Shown: piece after piece, positions 38,247 through 46,028 of the stretch
How the letters are laid out: the number at the start of each line of letters is the position of its first letter
How positions within the stretch are numbered: position 1 is the stretch's first letter
Assembly: GCF_004365175.1 (NCBI RefSeq)
Contig: NZ_SOCE01000001.1
Span: 731,154-795,153, forward strand
Source of the DNA: Kribbella voronezhensis
GTDB lineage: Bacteria; Actinomycetota; Actinomycetes; Propionibacteriales; Kribbellaceae
DNA length: 64,000 bases
Direction of reading: 5' to 3'
The notes under the pieces: generated by a model
Databases searched by the model: none
Seen by the model: the letters and a program-made list of their open reading frames with translations, nothing else
What the model was told of the DNA's origin: nothing
Translations under genes and position numbers: made by a program

Positions 38247-39464
38247 ATGAGCAGCAGTGCCGAGGATCGGCTGGACAGGTTTGCGGATCTGGTGGTTCGG
38301 GTGGGGGTGAACGTCCAGCACGGGCAGGGGGTCGTGATCTCGGCCGACATCGCGCAACTCGAGGTCGCGCGTGCCGTGGTCGAGCAGGCGTACGTCGCGG
38401 GCGCCGGCTGGGTGGAGGTCGCCTGGTCCGACGGGCCGATCCGGCGCTCCGAGCTCACCCACGCGACGATCGAGACGCTGACCGCGGACCGGCCCTGGGC
38501 GCTCCAGCGCGCGGCCGAATGGACCGAGCAGGGCGTCGCCACGATCGCTCTGGTCGGCAATCCGGACGCAGGCCTGTTCGCCGGGATCGATCCCGCGAAG
38601 CTGACCACGGTCCGCAAGGGCGAGATGTCGGCCAGGCAGCAGGCGGCGATGAGCGGCGAGATGCGGTGGACCGTCGTTGCCGCGCCGAACGCCGGCTGGG
38701 CCGCCCAGGTCTACGGCGAGCCCGACGTCGAGCGGCTCTGGACCGCCGTCGGCAAGGCGATGCGCCTGGACGAAGCCGACCCGGTGACGGCCTGGCGGGA
38801 CCGGGCAGCCACCTTGGCCTCGCGCGCCAAGGCTCTCGACGCACTCCAGATCAGCGAACTCACGTACTCCGGCGACGGCACCGACCTCACCGTCGGCCTG
38901 ATCCCCGACTGCCGCTGGACCGGCGGCTCCGTCACCGACCCGGCCGGCATCACCTACATGCCGAACATCCCCACCGAAGAGGTCTTCACCAGCCCCGATC
39001 GCCGCCGCGCGGACGGCGTACTGCGGGTCACCAAGCCGGTCGTCATCGCCGGGCAACTCGTCGAAGGTCTCCGCCTGACCCTCGAAGGCGGCCGCATCAC
39101 TGACGTCACCGCGGACGCAGGCGCCGACGTCGCCCGCGCTCAATTGGACAGCGACGAAGGTGCGCGCAGCCTCGGCGAGGTGGCGCTGGTCGATCGCGAC
39201 TCCCGGATCGCGCAGGCGGACACCGTCTTCCACAACACACTGTTCGACGAGAACGCCGGCTGCCACGTCGCCTGGGGCCAAAGCTTCCCGTTCGCCGTCG
39301 ACGGCGGCCTGGAACTGAGCCCCGACCAGCGGTACGCCGCGGGCCTCAACTCCGCCCGGGTCCACACCGACGTCGTCATCGGCGGCGACGGCCTGACCGT
39401 CACCGCCACCACACCAACTGGCAAGGTCCCGATCCTGGAAGACGACGAGTGGGTCCTGCCGTAG
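38247..39464 (+). CDS. M29-family aminopeptidase
   Basis: Two-metal aminopeptidase (AmpS/aminopeptidase T family) acting in the cytoplasm. Seen: 405 residues, standard length, with the expected ligand regions: glutamates in NIPTEEVFTSPD and LGEVALVD, histidine in FDENAGCHVAWGQ, and the His/Asp pair in ARVHTDVVIGG. Start ATG 38247. It ends 16 bases before the converging RDD gene. Together with the leucyl aminopeptidase and the peptide importer it indicates good peptide-use capacity. Confidence 0.94.
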   Translation: MSSSAEDRLDRFADLVVRVGVNVQHGQGVVISADIAQLEVARAVVEQAYVAGAGWVEVAWSDGPIRRSELTHATIETLTADRPWALQRAAEWTEQGVATIALVGNPDAGLFAGIDPAKLTTVRKGEMSARQQAAMSGEMRWTVVAAPNAGWAAQVYGEPDVERLWTAVGKAMRLDEADPVTAWRDRAATLASRAKALDALQISELTYSGDGTDLTVGLIPDCRWTGGSVTDPAGITYMPNIPTEEVFTSPDRRRADGVLRVTKPVVIAGQLVEGLRLTLEGGRITDVTADAGADVARAQLDSDEGARSLGEVALVDRDSRIAQADTVFHNTLFDENAGCHVAWGQSFPFAVDGGLELSPDQRYAAGLNSARVHTDVVIGGDGLTVTATTPTGKVPILEDDEWVLP

Positions 39465-39480
39465 CCCTGGCTGGAGCCGG

Positions 39481-39945
39481 CTACCGGCGTACGACGATGG
39501 TGCCGGCGGCCTTGTCGTGCAGGCCCCGGCGGTCGCGGTCGTAGACGACGGCGGGGATGACCAGGCAGAGCAGGAGTGCCCGGATCGCCCCGCCGAGCAG
39601 GCCGACCTGCGCGGCGTACCCGGTGCCACCGGGCTGCGTCCGGATCACGCGGAGCCCGAGCAGCCGGTGACCGATCGTCCCGCCGCCCAGGCCGGACAGG
39701 ATCGCTGACATGGCGAAGAAACTCACCAGCTGGGCGGTGTTGAAATCGTTGCCTCCGGCCCAGATCGGCTTCCCGGTCACCGCCGAGGCGATCAGGCCCG
39801 CGATCAGCCAGTCGGCGAACAGCGCGACCACTCTGCGTCCCCAGCCGGCCACCGAGCCCGGTCCGTCCTCGGGCAGCCCGAGCCGACTGCCCGGATAGCG
39901 GAACTCCTCGGTGGGTCCCGCCCCGGATTGCGCAGATGATGCCAT
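39481..39945 (-). CDS. RDD-family small membrane protein
   Basis: Seen: 154 residues, RDD pattern with GWGRRVVALFADWLIAGLI, TIGHRLLGLRVIRT and a C-terminal RRGLHDKAAGTIVV, three hydrophobic helices. Located just before and divergent from glnA, as Rv2219A is next to glnA1 in M. tuberculosis. Function unknown in this position. Ten bases upstream of its ATG is a perfect 9-bp inverted repeat that may be an operator. Confidence 0.92.
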   Translation of the reverse strand: MASSAQSGAGPTEEFRYPGSRLGLPEDGPGSVAGWGRRVVALFADWLIAGLIASAVTGKPIWAGGNDFNTAQLVSFFAMSAILSGLGGGTIGHRLLGLRVIRTQPGGTGYAAQVGLLGGAIRALLLCLVIPAVVYDRDRRGLHDKAAGTIVVRR

Positions 39946-39955
39946 GATGCAAGCC

Positions 39956-39978
39956 TAGTGCTCGCCAGACGAGCACTA
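39956..39978. promoter_or_regulatory. 9-bp perfect inverted repeat, possible operator for the RDD gene
   Basis: TAGTGCTCG (39956-39964), five-base spacer CCAGA, CGAGCACTA (39970-39978). It lies immediately upstream of the RDD start in the RDD/glnA divergent region, where a bound repressor would block RDD transcription or a folded RNA would sit at its leader. Confidence 0.5.
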
Positions 39979-40045
39979 AATGTGCGGCCGGGGATCTCAC
40001 TACCCCGCAGCCGTCACCAGTGGGTCAGCGCGGACCACGCTGGAC

Positions 40046-40083
40046 GTAACATCCGCGAAACATTGGGGTCACGGCCGAGTAAT
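40046..40083 (+). promoter_or_regulatory. GlnR-type nitrogen-control box upstream of glnA
   Basis: Four 5-base half sites at exact 6-base spacing: GTAAC (40046-40050), GAAAC (40057-40061), GTCAC (40068-40072), GTAAT (40079-40083). The first three match the known actinobacterial GlnR pattern gTnAc-n6-GaAAc-n6-gTnAc; the fourth is a weak GAAAC. It ends 50 bases before the glnA start, as expected for nitrogen-limitation activation. Confidence 0.8.
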
Positions 40084-40133
40084 CGGCAGGGCCTACGTTC
40101 AGAACAATCTCTGAGCCACCCCGAGGAGTACGT

Positions 40134-41558
40134 ATGTTTTCCAGCGCTGAGGAGCTGCTCGCCTACGTCAAGGACGAGGGCGTCGCGTTCATCGACGTCC
40201 GGTTCTGTGACCTGCCGGGCATCATGCAGCACTTCACCGTCCCGGTGTCGTCATTCGGTCCCGAGGTCTTCGAGGACGGCCTGCAGTTCGACGGTTCGTC
40301 GATCCGCGGCTTCCAGCAGATCCACGAGTCGGACATGTCACTGCTGCCCGACCCGACCACGGCCTACGTCGACCCGTTCCGCCGGGACAAGACGCTGATC
40401 GTCAACTTCTTCGTGCACGACCCGCTGACCGGCGAGGCCTACAGCCGGGACCCGCGCAACATCGCCCGCAAGGCGCAGGAGTACCTGAAGTCGACCGGCA
40501 TCGCCGACACCGCCTTCTTCGCGCCGGAGGCCGAGTTCTACGTCTTCGACGACGTACGGTTCGAGACCAAGCAGAACGAGAGCTACTACCACATCGACTC
40601 CGTGGCCGGCGCCTGGAACACCGGCCGGGTCGAGGAGGGTGGTAACCGTGGCTACAAGGTCCGCTACAAGGGTGGCTACTTCCCCGCGCCGCCGGTCGAC
40701 CACTTCGCCGACCTGCGCAACGACATCACCAAGCACCTCGAGACCAGCGGCCTGACCGTCGAGCGGGCGCACCACGAGGTCGGTACGGCGGGGCAGGCGG
40801 AGATCAACTACCGCTTCGACACGCTGCTCACCGCGGCCGACGACCTGATGAAGTTCAAGTACATCGTCAAGAACACCGCCTGGGACGCCGGCAAGACCGC
40901 GACCTTCATGCCGAAGCCGATCTTCGGCGACAACGGCTCGGGTATGCACTGCCACCAGTCGCTGTGGAGCGACGGCAACCCGCTGTTCTACGACGAGTCC
41001 GGCTACGGCGGCCTGTCCGACATCGCCCGCTGGTACATCGGCGGCATCCTCAAGCACGCGCCGTCGCTGCTGGCCTTCACCAACCCGACGGTGAACTCCT
41101 ACCACCGCCTGGTGCCGGGCTTCGAGGCGCCGGTCAACCTGGTCTACTCCCAGCGCAACCGGTCGGCCTGCATCCGGATCCCGATCACCGGGTCGAACCC
41201 GAAGGCGAAGCGGATCGAGTTCCGCTGCCCCGACCCGTCGTCGAACCCGTACCTGGCCTTCTCGGCCCAGCTGCTGGCCGGCCTGGACGGTATCCGTAAC
41301 AAGATCGAGCCCGCGGACCCGATCGACAAGGACCTGTACGAGCTGCCGCCGGAGGAGCACGCGTCGGTCGCCCAGGTGCCGACCTCGCTGCCGGCCGTGA
41401 TCGACTCGCTCGAGGCCGACCACGACTTCCTCCTCGAGGGCGACGTGTTCACCGCCGACCTGATCGAGACCTGGGTCGACTTCAAGCGCGAGAACGAGAT
41501 CGCCCCGATCCAGCTCCGCCCCCACCCGCACGAGTTCGAGCTGTACTACGACGTGTGA
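40134..41558 (+). CDS. glnA: Glutamine synthetase, type I
   Basis: Makes glutamine from glutamate, ammonia and ATP; the main ammonia-assimilating enzyme. Seen: 474 residues, beta-grasp N-terminal domain with [10 protein letters not shown], catalytic domain with [12 protein letters not shown] and [20 protein letters not shown], and the adenylylation loop [10 protein letters not shown] with Tyr402, so activity is probably controlled by GlnE-type adenylyltransferase. ATG 40134 has GAGGAG upstream. Transcription probably responds to GlnR through the box at 40046-40083. Corresponds to glnA1 in mycobacteria. Confidence 0.97.
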   Translation: MFSSAEELLAYVKDEGVAFIDVRFCDLPGIMQHFTVPVSSFGPEVFEDGLQFDGSSIRGFQQIHESDMSLLPDPTTAYVDPFRRDKTLIVNFFVHDPLTGEAYSRDPRNIARKAQEYLKSTGIADTAFFAPEAEFYVFDDVRFETKQNESYYHIDSVAGAWNTGRVEEGGNRGYKVRYKGGYFPAPPVDHFADLRNDITKHLETSGLTVERAHHEVGTAGQAEINYRFDTLLTAADDLMKFKYIVKNTAWDAGKTATFMPKPIFGDNGSGMHCHQSLWSDGNPLFYDESGYGGLSDIARWYIGGILKHAPSLLAFTNPTVNSYHRLVPGFEAPVNLVYSQRNRSACIRIPITGSNPKAKRIEFRCPDPSSNPYLAFSAQLLAGLDGIRNKIEPADPIDKDLYELPPEEHASVAQVPTSLPAVIDSLEADHDFLLEGDVFTADLIETWVDFKRENEIAPIQLRPHPHEFELYYDV

Positions 41559-41592
41559 TCGACGCAGGTCCCTGACCTGCTCGTAGTCCGCT

Positions 41593-41650
41593 GAACGGCG
41601 GCTGACCTGGGCAACGTTCTCTCGACGTTGCTCATCGTCAGCCGCCGTTC
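41593..41650 (+). terminator. Nested stem-loop after glnA
   Basis: Outer arms 41593-41606 and 41637-41650 pair perfectly over 14 bases; inside, 41611-41617 and 41625-41631 form another 7-bp stem. It starts 35 bases past the glnA stop and has no U-tract. A second short hairpin (41677-41683 with 41692-41698) follows, in the leader of the next gene. Confidence 0.75.
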
Positions 41651-41765
41651 TGCGTCGCCCGGCGTAAGACGCTTGGGGCTTTCTGCCTACGGAAAGCCTG
41701 ACTTCCGGCCCTACGGCGGCTTCGGCCACCGGACCAGGCTAGAAGTGGACCATTAGGAGGCAGTC

Positions 41766-42035
41766 ATGACTACAACGCTGCAAGATCAGTCCTCAGTCCG
41801 GTCCCCGCGTGGAGACTGGAGTTCACGGATTCTCGTTCGTGAGATGTGGGCCACGGTGGCAATTGTCGCGATGTGGGTGGCCGTGCTGTTCGTTGGCGTC
41901 TTCGGAGGCGACACGACCTTCCACAGCGTCGATTCGAGTTACAGCACCATCCCCTCGGGCGTCTTGGTTGCCCTGTTCGCCGCTATCGGCACCGGCTCCG
42001 TCGCCAAGCGCGTGTTCGGCCGCAAGCCGGAGTAG
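41766..42035 (+). CDS. Small membrane protein, 89 residues
   Basis: Seen: ATG 41766 with AGGAGG upstream, a hydrophilic N-terminus, transmembrane helix MWATVAIVAMWVAVLFVGVF, an outside loop (GGDTTFHSVDSSYST) and a second helix IPSGVLVALFAAIGTGSVA, ending in basic KRVFGRKPE. Both termini are probably cytoplasmic. No family recognised. Its 3' 213 bases are covered in antisense by the tail of the adjacent esterase gene. Confidence 0.8.
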   Translation: MTTTLQDQSSVRSPRGDWSSRILVREMWATVAIVAMWVAVLFVGVFGGDTTFHSVDSSYSTIPSGVLVALFAAIGTGSVAKRVFGRKPE

Positions 42036-42875
42036 GCGGCGGTCGTCGGCCGGTAGCAGGAGTCGGGCGGCGAAGCGGGAGATTTCTGCCGCGGCGTCGA
42101 AGTCGGTGCTGGTCGGCTCGGGGTGGTCGGGATTCGTGGGGGCTCCGGGCCAGGAGTGGCCGCCGCCGGGGACAGTCCAGGCGGCGACCTGGGTGCCCCC
42201 GACGCCGCCGGTGAACGTCACCCGCGTGGCATCTGCCTGGCCGCGCGGGCAGCGGTCGATCGTCCGGTAGTGGTCCGCTGTCTCCTCGAGTGACAAGGTG
42301 CGGCCGCGGAGTTCGCCGTTCGGACCGCGGCGACGGGAGTAGCCGCCGCCGATGGGCGCGAGCTGGTCGGCGTCGCCGTGGATAAGCAGTGCCGACACGG
42401 CGTACGCCGGTCGCAGGTGGCTGAGCGAGGCGGGGAGGGTTCCCGCTACGGCGGCCAGTACGGCGACCCGGTCGCCGGAAGTCAGCGCGAGCCGGTGGGC
42501 CATGAAGGCGCCGTTCGAGGCTCCGGCGACCACGGTCCGGTCGGGCGTCGTACCGTATCGCTCGGCTGCGTGGTCGATCAGTGCCCGCAGAAAGGCCACA
42601 TCGTCCACGCCGGCCTCGTCCGCGCTCGTGACGCCTCGACCGTCCGCCCAGGAACCGCCGTGGCCGTCCGGATACGCGACGACCCAACCGCGCGCATCCG
42701 CCTCGCGGTCGAACGTGGTCCATTCGCGCATGATCCAGCCGCCGGCCTCGGGATGGTTGCCGTGCAGCACCAGCACGAGTGGCTTCGCCCCCGGATCGAC
42801 TCTCGGCAGCCGGAGCGTGAAGGTGCGCACGAGCCCACCGATCGTCAGCTGCCCGTCGACCCCGACATCGTTCAT
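41823..42875 (-). CDS. Alpha/beta hydrolase, PHB-depolymerase/LpqC-like esterase
   Basis: Seen: 350 residues. The N-terminal 275 residues are a typical hydrolase: LVLVLHGNHPEAGG oxyanion region, nucleophile elbow GASNGAF (Ser), acid LLIHGDADQLAP (Asp) and catalytic GGGHSWPG (His). No signal peptide or lipobox is present, unlike secreted polyhydroxybutyrate depolymerases, so it is probably cytoplasmic. The domain ends near residue 275; about 70 further residues of unusual, charged and His-rich sequence exist only because the frame stays open through the antisense strand of the small membrane protein gene. That tail may be non-functional read-through. Confidence 0.85.
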   Translation of the reverse strand: MNDVGVDGQLTIGGLVRTFTLRLPRVDPGAKPLVLVLHGNHPEAGGWIMREWTTFDREADARGWVVAYPDGHGGSWADGRGVTSADEAGVDDVAFLRALIDHAAERYGTTPDRTVVAGASNGAFMAHRLALTSGDRVAVLAAVAGTLPASLSHLRPAYAVSALLIHGDADQLAPIGGGYSRRRGPNGELRGRTLSLEETADHYRTIDRCPRGQADATRVTFTGGVGGTQVAAWTVPGGGHSWPGAPTNPDHPEPTSTDFDAAAEISRFAARLLLPADDRRLLRLAAEHALGDGAGADSGEQGNQDARGDGAVTRIDAVEGRVASEDANEQHGHPHRDNCHRGPHLTNENP

Positions 42876-42920
42876 ACCTTCGACTTTGCCACTGCGACAG
42901 GTTCTGAGACAGCCAATGTC

Positions 42921-42946
42921 TAGTAACTCAATTGAAATAAACTAGC
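42921..42946. promoter_or_regulatory. AT-rich operator-like sequence before the SsuD-like gene
   Basis: Outer inverted repeat CTAGT (42920-42924) and ACTAG (42941-42945) flanks the perfect 8-bp palindrome TCAATTGA (42928-42935). The stretch is markedly A/T-rich compared with its surroundings and ends a few bases before the ATG at 42952, where a bound regulator would cover the promoter or start site. Confidence 0.45.
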
Positions 42947-42951
42947 TTTTC

Positions 42952-44013
42952 ATGAGCCGAGAATTCCTGTGGTACATCCCCAATCAGGTCGAACCCGGGC
43001 ACCGCGGTGACGACGCCGTACCAGGGCACAACAGCTTGGAGCGGTTGACCGAGTTGGCTCGGCTGACCGAGGAGCACGGATGGGGTGGCGCCCTGTTGGG
43101 GACGGGCTGGGGACGGCCGGACACGTTGACGGTGGCGACGGCGCTCGCGGCGAGGACGTCCACGTTCCAGCCGCTGGTGGCGATCCGGCCGGGGTACTGG
43201 CAGCCGGCCCATTTCGCCTCGGCGTCGAGCACGCTGGACGAACTGTCCGGCGGCCGGTTGCTGATCAACATCGTGTCCGGGCAGGACAACCTCGCGGCGT
43301 ACGGCGATGCCGAAGGCGACCAGGCGCAGCGCTACGCCCGCACCAAGGAGTTCCTGCAACTCGTGCGCCGGCTCTGGACCGAGGAGAACGTCACCTTCAC
43401 CGGCGAGTACTTCTCGGTCGAGCGGTCCACGGTCGCGACCCGCCCGGTCCCCCGCGAGGGACGACCACACCCACGCCTGTACTTCGGTGGCGCCTCCCCC
43501 GCCGCCGAGAAGGTCGCCGCCACCGACGCCGACGTACAACTCTTCTGGGGCGAATCCCGCGACGGCATCGCCGAACGCATCGACCGGCTGACGACTCTCC
43601 AGGCAGAACTCGGCCGCGAGCACCCACCACTCGAATTCGGCCTCCGGATCACCACCCTGATCCGCGACACCACCGACCAGGCCTGGGCCGACGCCGAGGC
43701 GAAGGTCGAGAAATTGGCCGGCGCCCAGGACGCCCTCGCCCAGCACTCCCGGCGCTTCAAAGCCGTCGGCCAGCAACGCCTCCTCGCCCTCGCCGAGCAA
43801 GGCGAGGTCCTCGACGACAACCTCTACACGACCCCCGGCAAGTACGGCGGTGGCGGCGCCGGCACCACCTGGCTGGTCGGCTCGGCCGAAGACGTCGCCA
43901 AGTCCCTCCGCAAGTACGCCGACCTGGGCATCACCCACTTCATCCTCTCGGACACCCCCTACCGCAAAGAGCTCATCCGCCTCGGCGACCAACTCCTCCC
44001 CCACCTCGCCTAG
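42952..44013 (+). CDS. FMNH2-dependent (SsuD-like) luciferase-family monooxygenase
   Basis: Seen: 353 residues, bacterial luciferase-like fold with EFLWYIPNQVEPGHRG at the start, ARTSTFQPLVAIRPGYWQPAHFA, LLINIVSGQDN, and RPHPRLYFGGASPAAEKVAA, all characteristic of alkanesulfonate monooxygenases. Family knowledge: releases sulfite from alkanesulfonates using FMNH2 and oxygen under sulfur starvation. No ssuABC transporter or flavin reductase is next to it, so it depends on partners elsewhere or acts on another substrate. It has its own AT-rich control sequence. Confidence 0.88.
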   Translation: MSREFLWYIPNQVEPGHRGDDAVPGHNSLERLTELARLTEEHGWGGALLGTGWGRPDTLTVATALAARTSTFQPLVAIRPGYWQPAHFASASSTLDELSGGRLLINIVSGQDNLAAYGDAEGDQAQRYARTKEFLQLVRRLWTEENVTFTGEYFSVERSTVATRPVPREGRPHPRLYFGGASPAAEKVAATDADVQLFWGESRDGIAERIDRLTTLQAELGREHPPLEFGLRITTLIRDTTDQAWADAEAKVEKLAGAQDALAQHSRRFKAVGQQRLLALAEQGEVLDDNLYTTPGKYGGGGAGTTWLVGSAEDVAKSLRKYADLGITHFILSDTPYRKELIRLGDQLLPHLA

Positions 44014-44067
44014 CTCCACAACCACGGGCTGTCGCTCGGCCAGGCAGCGTCAGATCACAGAACCCGC

Positions 44068-44514
44068 TCAGGCGTAAAGCGGCACCTGCGCACCTACCGG
44101 CGTCGCGCCGTACGACTCGGTCACCTTGTTCAATTCCGACTGGTAATAGAGGATGCCAAGCCCGAACACCAGCATCAGCAAAAGTCCGACGCCCGGGCTG
44201 CAGGTCACCGGAATCCCCGCGGCTCGCTGACTGTTGGCAATTCGCTTGCCCGTGCCGAAGTACGAGACAAGAGGCGCGATGACCGTCCAGCCAAGGAGCA
44301 ATAGGACAAGCATCGGGCCGGCGACGGGGACGACTCGCCGCCGGTCGAGTTGCGCCATCTCTGCATGGATCTTGTAGTACCAGACGAGGTGGTAAATGCC
44401 GAAAGTGATCAGCGGCAAGCCAAGCCAGACACCGACGGGATTGCGATGCTTCATCTGCAAACCCTGGGCGACAGGTGTGCCCACACGTCCTGGTACTGCG
44501 ATTTCCTGGGTCAT
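44068..44514 (-). CDS. DUF4234 membrane protein
   Basis: Seen: 148 residues from an ATG at 44514 with GGAGGGG directly upstream, which decides the start over a TTG 12 bases earlier. The DUF4234 segment (NPVGVWLGLPLITFGIYHLVWYYKI) is the first hydrophobic region, followed by two more helices (LVLLLLGWTVIAPLVSYF and VGLLLMLVFGLGILYYQSELN). Function of the family is unknown. Convergent to the monooxygenase gene. Confidence 0.9.
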   Translation of the reverse strand: MTQEIAVPGRVGTPVAQGLQMKHRNPVGVWLGLPLITFGIYHLVWYYKIHAEMAQLDRRRVVPVAGPMLVLLLLGWTVIAPLVSYFGTGKRIANSQRAAGIPVTCSPGVGLLLMLVFGLGILYYQSELNKVTESYGATPVGAQVPLYA

Positions 44515-44973
44515 GGTCCCCTCCAAAGGTGATCTTGCCTTCAGGCAGCACGCAGTCCCCCCGCGTGGCGCCTGGTACTTGAGTGCGAGCGCGATTATTC
44601 GATCTCTGTCGCGCGAACAACCTTTTGATGCCTATGTCTGCGAAATATCGAGGCGACGTGCACAACCCGCCATTGCATGCAATTCGATTAGGCCGGAATT
44701 GCGCCGCACTAGTCGCTCATGTCTTCCCCCGGCTGCTACATCGCGAGCCGGTCACTCGGTGTTACAACGGTCGGAATTATCAGCAATGCTGCTCAACTGA
44801 GGAGTTCGAGTCGGGTGCAGATTCGGTCGATCCCCTCGACTTGGGGCGGGGGTGTCGGTAGGTTCTCGCGGGCGGAGGTTTAGCGAGGGGGTATTGCGGC
44901 AATCACCCTGAGTAGGAGGACGGCCACTGCGCGCTGTCCGCCCGGGTGGGGATCATCGAGGTGAGGAGTTGTC
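44515..44973. other. 459-base gene-free, relatively low-GC region
   Basis: Between divergent genes, with conspicuous A/T-rich patches (about 44585-44700 and 44760-44800). Open frames here lack ribosome binding sites and the G/C-ending codon pattern. It must contain the promoters of the DUF4234 and amidase genes. A GTTCGAGTC word at 44801-44809 recalls a tRNA T-loop, but no stems or cloverleaf form around it. The composition could mean foreign DNA or a decayed gene. Confidence 0.4.
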
Positions 44974-45921
44974 TTGGCCAGGCCGATGACGGCTGATCAG
45001 ACGCTGGCGGCACTACGCAAGTGGGAGGTGAGGGTCCGCGAATATCCGGGCTGGCGGACGCGCGGCCGGCCGGGCGGGATCAAGGACGCGCGCGGGATCG
45101 TCATCCATCACACCGGCAGCACCTCCCAGGCCGACGACTACCTGAACTTCCTGTTCGTCCGCGGCCGCCCCGAGGACGGCATCCCGGGACCGCTGTGCCA
45201 CGTGTCGACCGACATGGACGGCGACCTGCACCTCGGCGCGGTCGGCCGGGCCAACCACGCGGGCTCGGGTTCACTGACGACGCTGAACCACGTGACCGCG
45301 CAGAACTACAGGGGGTACTCCGCCGAGCTGCGTCCCGGCGCGGACAACGTGGACGGCAACGACTACTACTACGGCAACGAGATCCGGTACGACGGCTCGC
45401 GCGCGATGACGGCGGCCGCCTACCGTACTGCGCTGTTGCACGCGGCCGCGATCTGCGACTTCTACGGGTGGTCCGCGCTGTCCGTGATCGGGCACAAGGA
45501 ACACACGCTGCGCAAGGACGACCCGGGCCACTGCTTGATGAACAGATTCCGCACCGACCTGGCCGCAGTACTGAGGGCCGGACCTGGAGACGACATGGCG
45601 AACGCAGACGAGGTACTGGCCGAACTCAGGAGGTTCGAGGCCGCGGAGGCGCAGCGGTACGCCGATCTGGCGTCCCGGGTGCAGGGCCTGATCAACCAGG
45701 AGGCCGGCCGCTACGCCGACTACCTCCGTCGCTTCGACGCCATCATGAAGGCCCTCCCCAACGCCGTCCTCGAACCACTCCCCGGTACGCCGAGCGACCC
45801 GACCGACCCGGCCGACCCGGTCGACCCGGTCGACCCCAGCGACCCGACCGACCCCAGCGAGCCCAGCGACCCCAGCGACCCCAGCGACCCGAGCGATCCG
45901 GCAGGTTCCCGCTCCAGCTGA
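44974..45921 (+). CDS. N-acetylmuramoyl-L-alanine amidase (endolysin-like) with DP-repeat tail
   Basis: Cuts the bond between muramic acid and the stem peptide of peptidoglycan. Seen: 315 residues; amidase_2-type zinc domain (about 15-200) with IVIHHTGS, RANHAGSG and SVIGHKEHTLRKDDPGHC supplying metal and catalytic residues, an Ala/Glu/Arg-rich helical segment (about 210-265), then twelve Xaa-Asp/Glu-Pro tripeptides. There is no signal peptide, as in phage endolysins that need a holin. The TTG at 44974 has GGAG at good spacing; ATG 44986 is an alternative. No other phage genes are nearby, so a cellular or domesticated role is possible. Confidence 0.85.
   Translation: MARPMTADQTLAALRKWEVRVREYPGWRTRGRPGGIKDARGIVIHHTGSTSQADDYLNFLFVRGRPEDGIPGPLCHVSTDMDGDLHLGAVGRANHAGSGSLTTLNHVTAQNYRGYSAELRPGADNVDGNDYYYGNEIRYDGSRAMTAAAYRTALLHAAAICDFYGWSALSVIGHKEHTLRKDDPGHCLMNRFRTDLAAVLRAGPGDDMANADEVLAELRRFEAAEAQRYADLASRVQGLINQEAGRYADYLRRFDAIMKALPNAVLEPLPGTPSDPTDPADPVDPVDPSDPTDPSEPSDPSDPSDPSDPAGSRSS
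45793..45900 (+). repeat. Twelve 9-bp units encoding (S/T/A/V)DP repeats
   Basis: 108 bases of perfect 9-base periodicity giving SDP, TDP, ADP, VDP, VDP, SDP, TDP, SEP and four SDP at the C-terminus of the amidase. Acidic proline repeats of this kind form stiff extended linkers. Confidence 0.95.
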
Positions 45922-46028
45922 AGCTCGCCGTCTCCCGGGCGCGCCGCGACGGCAGGCGGACCGCGCCCGGGCACACCTTCGCGTCGGATGACAGAATCCA
46001 ACCGACGAGACGACGCGGAGGTGAGACC

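Noticed and set aside
44796..44822. A T-loop-like GTTCGAGTC word suggesting a tRNA.
   Set aside because: The flanking bases do not pair as a T stem and no acceptor, D or anticodon arm can be built.
44583..44861. A 92-codon plus-strand frame in the low-GC gap before the amidase.
   Set aside because: No ribosome binding site, no G/C-ending codon bias and no recognisable motif.
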